NCBI RefSeq assembly: GCF_034180645.1
Contig: NZ_JAXFNY010000001.1
Location: 1 to 26,078 of the forward strand
Source of the DNA: Mobiluncus sp034180645
GTDB taxonomy: Bacteria; Actinomycetota; Actinomycetes; Actinomycetales; Actinomycetaceae
Direction of reading: 5' to 3'
DNA: 26,078 nt
Each line of letters begins with the position of its first letter. The stretch's first letter is position 1. Made by a program: the position numbers and the translations under genes. Of this stretch, positions 1-7,338 are shown one piece after another. The notes beneath the pieces were generated by a model. The model saw only the letters and a list, made by a program, of their open reading frames with translations. It was not told the DNA's origin and made no database searches.

Positions 1-40
1 GGTGGGTTCAGGATCATACGAATCACCTGAGTGAGCCGAG

Positions 41-84
41 GATAAAAATGTTTTGGCGGAGGAATCACATTCCCCCGCCAAAAC
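41..84 (-). terminator. Rho-independent terminator after pntB
   Basis: Positions 50-65 and 69-84 form inverted 16-nt arms. Read on the minus strand, the only non-Watson-Crick position becomes a G-U pair, so the RNA stem is unbroken with a very small loop. It is followed at once by a U-rich tail (minus-strand reading of 41-49 is ATTTTTATC). It lies 14 nt after the pntB stop codon, which suits termination of the pntA-pntB transcript. This is the clearest intrinsic terminator in the window. Confidence 0.88.
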
Positions 85-98
85 TGATGTTCAATACC

Positions 99-1628
99 TC
101 ACAGGCTCTTGATGATTTCCTCCACGGAGGCCTTGGCGTCACCGAAGAGCATGTCCGAGTTCTCGTTAAAGAACAGCGGGTTTTGCACCCCGGCATAGCC
201 GGTCGCCATCGAACGCTTGAAGATAATCACGCGCCCCGCCTCCCAGACGTGGAGCACCGGCATCCCCGCAATCGGGGAGCCCGGCTCGTAGGCGTCAGGG
301 TTCACGGTGTCGTTCGCGCCGATGACCAGGACCACGTCCGTGTCTGGGAAGTCGTCATTAATCTCGTCCATCTCGAGCACGATGTCGTAAGGCACCTTGG
401 CCTCGGCCAACAGCACGTTCATGTGACCGGGCAGACGACCCGCCACCGGGTGAATCCCGAAGCGAACCTCCACACCCGCTTCACGCAGCTTCTTGGTCAA
501 GTCCGCGACCGCGAACTGCGCGCCGGCGGTAGCCATGCCGTAGCCGGGAGTGATGATGACGGACTTGGCGCCCTTCAAAATCTCCGCGGCTTCGGGAGCC
601 TTGATTTCGGTGTGTTCACCGTAATCCTTGGCTTCCTGAGCTGGACCCGCGCCCTCGCCGAAACCGCCGAGGATAACAGAGATAAACGAGCGGCCCATGC
701 CTTTACACATGATGTAGGACAAGAACGCACCGGAGGACCCGACCAGGGCGCCGACGATAATCAACAGCGGGTTGGACAGCATGAAGCCCGCAGCCGCGGC
801 CGCCCAGCCGGAGTACGAGTTCAGCATGGACACGACCACCGGCATATCCCCGCCGCCAATAGCGGCCACCAGGTGCAAACCGAGCAGCAGGGAAATCGCG
901 GTCAAAACGCCCAAAGCGATCCACTGCTGCTGCAGCAGAGCGGCATCAGCACCGGCCGGGTCCGTCCGCTTGGCCACAATCATCCACACAATCATGGCGA
1001 TAACCGCCAGGATCATCAGGATATTCAGGAAGTTACGCGCCGGCAGCATCAACGGCTTACCTTTAATCTTGGCCGACAGCTTCAGGTAGGCGATGATGGA
1101 TCCGGTGAAGGTCACGGCACCGATAAAGATGCCAATCCCGACTTCGCCCAGATGGAAACCCATGTCGCGCACGGTTTCTGCGTTGTCGGTGGCCGAAAGC
1201 TCCATGAAGGTGTTGAACCCGACCAGCACCGCCGCCAGACCCACAAACGAGTGCAACAGGGCGATGAGTTCGGGCATTCCCGTCATCTTCACGTTCTTGG
1301 CTTTCCATAAGCCGATAATTGCCCCCAGCAGCATACATCCCACCAGGATAGAGGCGGTTTGACCGACGTGGGTCACGGCGTTTGCCGGCGGGGTGGCGCT
1401 CAGGGCGACAAAAATAATCGACACCAGCGCGATGCTCATGCCGGCGATACCGAACTTGTTGCCGCGCAGGGCGGTGGTCTGGTTAGACAGACCCGCCAAG
1501 GCCATGATGAACAGCAGGGCGGCGATGAGGTAGGCGAAGTATTCGACGTGATCGCTCCAGTAGGCGAGGGTGGTCATGTCGGCGTGGTCGCTCGCGTTAG
1601 CGGCAAGGTTCACAAGTGTGTGCAACAT
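99..1628 (-). CDS. pntB: NAD(P) transhydrogenase subunit beta (PntB)
   Basis: This is the beta subunit of the proton-translocating pyridine nucleotide transhydrogenase, which uses the proton motive force to drive hydride transfer from NADH to NADP+. The 509-residue protein has the usual family layout: about nine hydrophobic segments in residues 1-300 (membrane domain II) and a C-terminal NADP(H)-binding Rossmann domain III from about residue 325. Domain III shows the family signatures VIITPGYGMA, EMDEIN, VIGANDTVNPDA, GMPVLHVWEA, GYAGVQNPLFF and MLFGDAK. The ATG start is supported by a strong AGGAGG at 1637-1642 that overlaps the end of pntA. The two genes are 3 nt apart and must be co-transcribed. 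Length matches E. coli PntB (about 460) plus a slightly longer N-terminus. Identification is very secure. Confidence 0.97.
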   Translation of the reverse strand: MLHTLVNLAANASDHADMTTLAYWSDHVEYFAYLIAALLFIMALAGLSNQTTALRGNKFGIAGMSIALVSIIFVALSATPPANAVTHVGQTASILVGCMLLGAIIGLWKAKNVKMTGMPELIALLHSFVGLAAVLVGFNTFMELSATDNAETVRDMGFHLGEVGIGIFIGAVTFTGSIIAYLKLSAKIKGKPLMLPARNFLNILMILAVIAMIVWMIVAKRTDPAGADAALLQQQWIALGVLTAISLLLGLHLVAAIGGGDMPVVVSMLNSYSGWAAAAAGFMLSNPLLIIVGALVGSSGAFLSYIMCKGMGRSFISVILGGFGEGAGPAQEAKDYGEHTEIKAPEAAEILKGAKSVIITPGYGMATAGAQFAVADLTKKLREAGVEVRFGIHPVAGRLPGHMNVLLAEAKVPYDIVLEMDEINDDFPDTDVVLVIGANDTVNPDAYEPGSPIAGMPVLHVWEAGRVIIFKRSMATGYAGVQNPLFFNENSDMLFGDAKASVEEIIKSL

Positions 1629-1631
1629 GGC

Positions 1632-3164
1632 TTAGTCCTCCTTCTGGAACATCTTGAGCATTCGGTGGGTCACAAAGAAACCACCAAAAATGTTGATGGA
1701 AGCAATGAGAATGGCCAGACCCGCCAGACCCGTCACAATCCACGAGGTCGATTGGGCCAGCGACAGAATCGCACCAACCAGAATGATGCCCGAAATCGCG
1801 TTCGTTTCACTCATCAGCGGGGTGTGCAGCGAGTGGGTCACGTTGGTAATGACGTAGAACCCGGCCACAATCGCCAGCGCCAAAATGATGTAGTAGGGCA
1901 GCATTGAGAACGGCGTCACCGCGACCAGGGCGATGCCCAGCACGGCCGCCACGAAAATCCAGAAGTTCCGCATGGCGTGGGACTTCGGCTTTTCCGGCTC
2001 GGCAGCTGCGGGCGCTGACGAACCGGGGGCGGGCTTGGCCGGGGCCGCCGAGACCGAAATGGGCGGCGGGGGCCACAGTACGTCCTTTTCGTGGGCAATC
2101 GTGATGGACCGCACGACTTCGTCCTCCAGGTTAAAGACGATGGCACCGTCCTTTTCCGGGGTCATAAGTTTCATGAGGTTCACAATGTTTTGCCCGTAGA
2201 GCTGGGAGGCCTGGCCGGGCAGACGGTTCGCCAGATCGGTGAAGCCGATGATGGTCACGCCGTTGTCAGTTACCACCACTTCCCCAGCCTTGGTCAGTTC
2301 GCAGTTGCCGCCCGCCATGTCCACGATGACAGAACCGGGCTTCATGCCCCCCACCGCTTCTGCAGTGAGCAACAGCGGGGCGGGACGGCCCGGAATCTGG
2401 GCGGTAGTAATAACGATGTCAGAAGCGGCCGCCTGTTCCGTATAGAGTTTCAGGGCCGCTTTGGCCTGATCCTCGTTCATTTCCTTGGCGTAGCCGTCCG
2501 AGGATTCCTGGGCTGGCGCCGGGATTTCCACAAACTCGGCTCCCATGGATTCCACCTGTTCAGCCGCGGCGGCACGCACATCGGTGGCCTGGACGATGGC
2601 ACCCATCGAGTTCGCGGTGCCGATAGCCGCCAAACCGGCGACACCAGCGCCGATAACGTAAACCTTAGCCGGAGGCATCTTGCCGGCGGCCGTGACCTGG
2701 CCGGTGAACAAGCGCCCAAAAGCGTTAGCGGCCTCAATGACCGCGCGGTAACCAGCGATGTTTGCCATCGAGGACAGCACGTCCATCGCCTGAGCGCGGG
2801 TAATGCGCGGCACAGCGTCCATCGAAATCGCGGTCACGTTTCGCTTGGCGAACACTTCGGCAATTTCGGGGTGGATACGCACCCCGAGGCGCGAAATCAA
2901 CACGGTTCCTTCACGCAGCTGGTCGATTTTGTCTTGCGGCGGGGTGTCCAAAGTCGTGACAATGTCTGCCTGCCAAACTTCCTGCGGTCCCACCACTTCG
3001 GCACCGGCGTCGCGATAAAGCTGGTCAGGGTACGACGCGTCGGAGCCTGCTCCGGCTTCGACAATGACCTCATAACCCAACTTAATCAGTTTGCCAACGG
3101 TGTCAGGTGTGGCGGATACCAGTTTTTGCCCCTCAGCGGGCTCTCTCGGTATTCCTATACGCAC
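1632..3164 (-). CDS. pntA: NAD(P) transhydrogenase subunit alpha (PntA)
   Basis: This is the alpha subunit of the membrane transhydrogenase, partner of PntB. Residues 1-370 form the NAD(H)-binding domain I (alanine dehydrogenase/PNT fold): MRIGIPREP at the N-terminus, VIGAGVAGLAAIGTANSMGA as the nucleotide-binding loop near residue 170, and GSVIVDMAGGNCELT. A Pro/Ala linker (about 370-395) leads to four membrane segments (about 400-505) containing THSLHTPLMSETNAISG. The domain I and membrane parts are fused as in E. coli (510 residues in both), unlike species with split PntAA/PntAB. The start is GTG at 3162-3164 with AGGAG at 3171-3175, six bases away. The first residues match the family start, so the choice is firm. 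Translation is probably coupled to pntB. Confidence 0.97.
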   Translation of the reverse strand: MRIGIPREPAEGQKLVSATPDTVGKLIKLGYEVIVEAGAGSDASYPDQLYRDAGAEVVGPQEVWQADIVTTLDTPPQDKIDQLREGTVLISRLGVRIHPEIAEVFAKRNVTAISMDAVPRITRAQAMDVLSSMANIAGYRAVIEAANAFGRLFTGQVTAAGKMPPAKVYVIGAGVAGLAAIGTANSMGAIVQATDVRAAAAEQVESMGAEFVEIPAPAQESSDGYAKEMNEDQAKAALKLYTEQAAASDIVITTAQIPGRPAPLLLTAEAVGGMKPGSVIVDMAGGNCELTKAGEVVVTDNGVTIIGFTDLANRLPGQASQLYGQNIVNLMKLMTPEKDGAIVFNLEDEVVRSITIAHEKDVLWPPPPISVSAAPAKPAPGSSAPAAAEPEKPKSHAMRNFWIFVAAVLGIALVAVTPFSMLPYYIILALAIVAGFYVITNVTHSLHTPLMSETNAISGIILVGAILSLAQSTSWIVTGLAGLAILIASINIFGGFFVTHRMLKMFQKED

Positions 3165-3190
3165 GTATAACTCCTGAATGTCAACAGTTT

Positions 3191-3224
3191 CCGGCCTTGA
3201 ACGGGCCGGGGCGGGGTAATCCCC
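3191..3224. other. Paired short hairpins between the DUF4282 gene and pntA
   Basis: Two short inverted repeats lie in the 91-nt gap: a 6-bp stem (3191-3196 with 3204-3209, 7-nt loop) and a 4-bp stem (3213-3216 with 3221-3224). Neither is followed by a T-run on the minus strand, so they are at best a weak or Rho-assisted stop for the upstream gene, or a structured leader for pntA. Confidence 0.3.
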
Positions 3225-3255
3225 ATGACGGGTTTATCCTATCAGTAACCGAGGC

Positions 3256-3897
3256 TTATCCCCTCTCGTGGGCTGCTTCGATTTTTTCTGTAGCTTCCAA
3301 AATTTTGGTGCTGTTTTCAGCCACGCGAATCAGCGCCGCCACGCTCTCTAGGGTGACGCGCCACAACAGCACACCGAGGAACAGCCCTAAACCTATGGGA
3401 ATTATCAATAAAAACGCCCCAAAAGCTTCCGCTGGCGAATCTAGTGCAGCCACTCTTAGGAACAACAACCCCCAGGTCAATAGCGCCGAAACACCGGCAA
3501 AAATTAAACCAACGGCATAGATAATGCCCAGCAGCGGAATAGTGATGAATCGTTTAAACTTGAAATCAAACAGGGGCTTCAGCGGGTTCTCAGTAGACTT
3601 TGCGGGTGCGCCGTATTGCTGATATTGGACGTAAGGAGGCATAGCTCCACCAGCCTTTCCCTGGGCTGGGAAAGGCTGAGCGCCGGAAGTCGGCTGGGGA
3701 GACGGCGAGAGCGGTGACTGTGCCGGGACTCCGGAAGGACTCGCTGAATCTACAGGGCTAAACCCCGGCTGCGCTGGTTGCCCGGGTTGAGCTGGTTGCG
3801 CAGGTTGGACGGGAGGCATCGCCGAGGCGGGAAAACCGCCGGGAGTTTCGGGCGCAGGCGGCAAAGATTCGTTTTCGGGAGGTGGAGGAAGACTCAC
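3256..3897 (-). CDS. DUF4282 domain membrane protein with Pro-rich N-terminus
   Basis: The function is unknown. The 213-residue protein has a cytosolic-looking Pro/Gln/Gly-rich half (residues 1 to about 100, with PAQPAQPGQPAQPG-type repeats). A DUF4282-like region follows: a basic FKFKRFITIPLLG entry, two hydrophobic segments (about 124-150 and 165-185) and an amphipathic tail ending in an Ile/Val/Glu-rich helix. The open frame can be read from a GTG at 3918, but I prefer GTG at 3897 because AAGGA sits six bases upstream of it and nothing comparable precedes 3918. It is followed by pntA 91 nt downstream on the same strand. The role of this domain is not established. The low-complexity half resembles those of other membrane proteins in this window. 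Confidence 0.8.
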   Translation of the reverse strand: MSLPPPPENESLPPAPETPGGFPASAMPPVQPAQPAQPGQPAQPGFSPVDSASPSGVPAQSPLSPSPQPTSGAQPFPAQGKAGGAMPPYVQYQQYGAPAKSTENPLKPLFDFKFKRFITIPLLGIIYAVGLIFAGVSALLTWGLLFLRVAALDSPAEAFGAFLLIIPIGLGLFLGVLLWRVTLESVAALIRVAENSTKILEATEKIEAAHERG

Positions 3898-4030
3898 GGT
3901 TTTTCCTTTCAAAAACACTCGATTTTACAGAAAAACCATACCACCTAGAGGCCCACGAGTATACGCTTTATGACCAAAATCGCAGGGAAGTTTTTACCCT
4001 ACATTTACCTGGAATTATTACCTGGCTACC

Positions 4031-7000
4031 TCACCCGTGGTTCGTGAAACTTTCCGAGAAGCGGTTATGCAGGCGGCGCAAGGGTCGCGGCGCCCACCAG
4101 TTCACCCGGCCGAACAGAGCCATCACGGAGGGCACCAGCACCATGCGGACAATAGTTGCGTCAAAGGCGACCGCCACCGCCAAAATAAACCCGACCTGCT
4201 TCAACACAATCATGTGCCCGGTCACGAACGCGAGGAACACAAAGACCAGAATGGTCGCAGCGGAAGTCACAATCCGGGCCGAGCGCGTTAAGCCTTGAAT
4301 GACCGACAGACGGGCCGACCCGGTCTCGTCCCACACTTCTTTCATCCGCGAAAGCAAGAACAGCTCGTAATCCATCGACAGCCCGAAGCCGAAGCACATC
4401 AGCATAACGACCACGTAAGATTCCAGCCCCGGCAGTTTTTGGGCCCCCAACAGCTCCACCCCGAAACCGTCAACAAAGACCAGGGTGGAAATCCCCAGGG
4501 TCGCCATCAGCGACAACGTGTTTATCACCAGGGCTTGTAGCGGTATCACTATCGAGCCGGTCATGAGGAACAGCAGGATGATGGTGATAATTACCAGCAC
4601 GCTGAGCACCCAGGGCAAGCCTTGGGCCAATGACGAGATGAAGTCGATTTGGTTCGCCGCCTGGCCGATGACATAACGCTCGAAATCATGGGGTTTATCC
4701 CGGATTTCCTTCACGATTCTCTCGGCTTGCGGGGAACCGATGTCTTGCGTTTCCAAATCCACGACGGCCACGGAGTCTTTCGTGTCGCCCAGTTGGGAGG
4801 CGGCAAAAACTTGGGCGATTCCTTTGATATCGCTGAGGTTTGCTTCAGTCCAGGCGTCAAGTTCCTCGGGCGTGGTGTCCTCGGCGACGATACGCACCGG
4901 GGGCAGTCCGGTGCGCGGCACTTGGACGGACAAATCTTCGTACAGAATCCGTTGTTCGTTGTGGACTGGCAACATGTCAAACAGGGAGTTGCGCAGGTTC
5001 AAGGTCGCCAATGGCAGACACGCCGCCACCAAAACCGCTGCTGAGACAATGAAATACAGCCAGGGTCGGCGAGTTACCGCGATGGAAATCCGATAAAAGA
5101 ACGTGTTTTCCGTTTCGGGGTCAACTTCCGGCGTGCCGTGCGGATCTTTGCTTTGCGCTACCCGGTGCTTCACATGTGCCGGCTCGACGTTGCCCATGAA
5201 GCGGCGCAGGAGGGGTATCTTGGTCAGGATTGAGGGCTTTTCCAGGCGGGCGGAAGCCATAAACATGAGCGCGGACACCAAGGTCAGCGCCGCAATCATC
5301 GCCAGCAGCACGGTGGAGGACCCCGCAATACCCAGGGACTTCAACAGTTCCGGCCGGAAGAAAATCATGCCGGAGGATGCAATCGCTACGGTCAGGGCAC
5401 TAAAGAAAGCCGTTCGGCCCGCGGTAGACAGGGTAATTTCCAAAGCTCGCAGGTAGCGCGGATTCAGGGCTTCCAGCCGCTCGCGAGTCTTGGGGTTTTT
5501 CACCCCGGAGAAGTCCGGTTTCCATTCGTCCTCGGGCAGGTCACGCAAACGCACAAGTTCCTCGTGGTAGCGCGACACTATCAGCAAGCCGTAGTCGATG
5601 GATAGCCCCAACCCCAGCACTGAAATCACGTTGACAGCGAAAGACTGCTGCTCAAACAGGTAAGTCATCCCCAGCATGATGGCCAAAGCAGTGGAAATCG
5701 CCACCATCGCTCCCGACATCGGCAGCAAAGCGGCCAAAAATCCTCCGAACACAACCGCCATAATCAGGAAGGACAGCGGAATTCCAATAGATTCGGAGCG
5801 TACCAGGTCGTTCTTAAGGGTTTGGATTCCCGCGTCATTTACCAGGCCTGCGTCCGTGACTCGCACCCGGAAATCGGATTGCACTGCATCTTTTGGCAGA
5901 GCCGATTTCAGCGTGGATTCCAGTTCGCCCAGGGCTTCCTCAACGTTCCTCACGTCCGGCTCAAACTGTTTCGGCGGGGTCTTTTGGGCTTTCCCGTTCA
6001 CCCGCAAATCCATAGTGGCCACGATGACGAACCCCTGGCCGTCTTTCGCCACCAGTTCCCGCGCTTGGGGATCGAGGATGGCGTTATATTCCACGAAGGG
6101 ATAGGACACCTTGTCTACATGTGGCATCCCTTTCAGTTTCGTCTCAAACTGTTTCAGCTCGGTGTGCAGAGCTTTCGAGACGGGCCAGTCGGGTTCGGAC
6201 AGAGCTTTGGCTTGGTCGCCCAGCGCTTGGGCTGCGTCGCCGAGCGCTTGGGCGCGGTTCGCCAAGTCTTTGGCGATGTCGCCCTTGTCTTTCGCTTGAT
6301 CGCCCAGTTCCTGAGCCCTGTCTCCCTTCGCTTTGGCTTGGTCGCCCAGTCGGCGGGCTTGCGCGGCGAGACTCTGGGCTCGGTCTGAGCTGACAAGAGC
6401 CTGGTCCCCGGCTGCCTGGGCCTCAGCGCCAATTTCTTGGGCACGAGCGGCCTCGGTCTGAGCTTCGGTGCCTGCTGCCTGGGCTTCGGCCCCGAGTTGT
6501 TGGGCGGCGGCGCCCTGTTCTTGGGCTTGGACCCCGGCCTGCTGGGCTGCAGCACCGAGTTGTTCAGCTTGTGCTTTCGCCGCCCCAGCTCCCGCCATAT
6601 CTCCACTGGCGGCGAGCTGCTGGGCTTTTGCCCCGGCCGCCTCGGCTTGCGCCTTCAACTCCTGAGCCTTCGCGCCCGCCTCCTGAGCCCGCGCCCCGGC
6701 CGCCTCGGCTTGCGCCTTCAACTCCTGAGCCTTCGCACCCGCCTCCTGGGCAACACGTCCCAGGGCTTTGGCTTGGTTTCCCAGGCTGGTGGCACGATTG
6801 CCCAGCTCGGTCGCTTTCGCACCCAGGGTTCGCGCCTGATTAGCCAGCGTCTGAGCCGGATCTCCAGCGGCTTTTGCCTCATCGCCGAGCTTCTTGGCTT
6901 CATCCCCCTGATTCTCGGCCTGAGCCTGCATCTCATCCAGCTGACTGGCCAGCTTTGGTGCTTGCTCCAGCTCCGCGCGCAAATCAACCCCGGAAACATA

Positions 7001-7222
7001 GGCCATCACGGAATAGGCCGCGGTCTGGTGACTTTCCACCATGACTTGCCCGGTATGAGACTCGGAAGGGGTCGCCTGGGGTACATCAGAAATGAGCCGA
7101 TTCCACAAGGGATCTCCAAACCCGGTAACCGCGCTCAGTGCGGTGGCGATAACCACCAAAATCCAAAATGCCAGAACTCGCCTCGGCCTGAGGGCCAGAA
7201 AACGAGCGAGCTTGACATACAT
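4031..7222 (-). CDS. MMPL family exporter with long Ala-rich repeat insertion
   Basis: This is an RND-superfamily permease of the MMPL type; actinobacterial relatives export lipids or other envelope molecules using the proton gradient. The 1063-residue protein has TM1 at about 12-34, two MMPL halves, and a proton-relay Asp-Tyr pair in each half (GLGLSIDYGLLIVSR and GFGLSMDYELFLLSR), as in mycobacterial MmpL proteins. Between TM1 and the first extracytoplasmic domain, residues of about 85-342 form an Ala/Gln/Glu-rich region with a seven-residue A-x-x-L-G-x-x rhythm and almost no proline, so a very long extracytoplasmic helical or coiled-coil hairpin is likely. The start is ATG at 7220-7222, with no clear Shine-Dalgarno. 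The substrate cannot be read from the sequence. MMPL membership is secure. Confidence 0.93.
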   Translation of the reverse strand: MYVKLARFLALRPRRVLAFWILVVIATALSAVTGFGDPLWNRLISDVPQATPSESHTGQVMVESHQTAAYSVMAYVSGVDLRAELEQAPKLASQLDEMQAQAENQGDEAKKLGDEAKAAGDPAQTLANQARTLGAKATELGNRATSLGNQAKALGRVAQEAGAKAQELKAQAEAAGARAQEAGAKAQELKAQAEAAGAKAQQLAASGDMAGAGAAKAQAEQLGAAAQQAGVQAQEQGAAAQQLGAEAQAAGTEAQTEAARAQEIGAEAQAAGDQALVSSDRAQSLAAQARRLGDQAKAKGDRAQELGDQAKDKGDIAKDLANRAQALGDAAQALGDQAKALSEPDWPVSKALHTELKQFETKLKGMPHVDKVSYPFVEYNAILDPQARELVAKDGQGFVIVATMDLRVNGKAQKTPPKQFEPDVRNVEEALGELESTLKSALPKDAVQSDFRVRVTDAGLVNDAGIQTLKNDLVRSESIGIPLSFLIMAVVFGGFLAALLPMSGAMVAISTALAIMLGMTYLFEQQSFAVNVISVLGLGLSIDYGLLIVSRYHEELVRLRDLPEDEWKPDFSGVKNPKTRERLEALNPRYLRALEITLSTAGRTAFFSALTVAIASSGMIFFRPELLKSLGIAGSSTVLLAMIAALTLVSALMFMASARLEKPSILTKIPLLRRFMGNVEPAHVKHRVAQSKDPHGTPEVDPETENTFFYRISIAVTRRPWLYFIVSAAVLVAACLPLATLNLRNSLFDMLPVHNEQRILYEDLSVQVPRTGLPPVRIVAEDTTPEELDAWTEANLSDIKGIAQVFAASQLGDTKDSVAVVDLETQDIGSPQAERIVKEIRDKPHDFERYVIGQAANQIDFISSLAQGLPWVLSVLVIITIILLFLMTGSIVIPLQALVINTLSLMATLGISTLVFVDGFGVELLGAQKLPGLESYVVVMLMCFGFGLSMDYELFLLSRMKEVWDETGSARLSVIQGLTRSARIVTSAATILVFVFLAFVTGHMIVLKQVGFILAVAVAFDATIVRMVLVPSVMALFGRVNWWAPRPLRRLHNRFSESFTNHG
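6630..6751 (-). repeat. 63-bp tandem duplication inside the MMPL gene
   Basis: Positions 6630-6688 and 6693-6751 are nearly identical (I see two differences) at a spacing of 63 bp, exactly 21 codons. The repeat encodes two copies of an EAGAKAQELKAQAEAAG-like unit (residues about 158-198). Because 63 is a multiple of both 3 and 21, the frame and the heptad phase are kept. It looks like a recent in-frame duplication within the repeat domain. Confidence 0.9.
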
Positions 7223-7301
7223 ATATCAAATGTACCCAGACCGCGTGGGAGTCGCACCCGGAATGGAACTCTGTTTTTGTCCGGTCGCGAAACCGCTATG
7301 G

Positions 7302-7331
7302 TTGGATAAAACGCCGTCTATAGTCGATAAT
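7302..7331 (+). promoter_or_regulatory. Promoter of the protease gene, probably leaderless
   Basis: TTGGAT (7302-7307) and GATAAT (7326-7331) are separated by 18 bp. The -10 box ends 7 nt before the ATG at 7339, so transcription should start at or next to the start codon. No Shine-Dalgarno precedes this ATG, which agrees with a leaderless mRNA. Confidence 0.6.
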
Positions 7332-7338
7332 TGACCTC

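Noticed and set aside
48..1310. Long plus-strand open frame of 420 codons opposite pntB
   Set aside because: It lies antisense to a certain gene, is rich in His/Arg/Gln/Gly, and has no recognisable domain. It is a by-product of the codon bias of the real gene.
3156..3184. TTGACA on the minus strand upstream of pntA (3179-3184) as its promoter
   Set aside because: The matching -10 position would fall inside the pntA coding sequence, after a GTG start that has a strong ribosome site.
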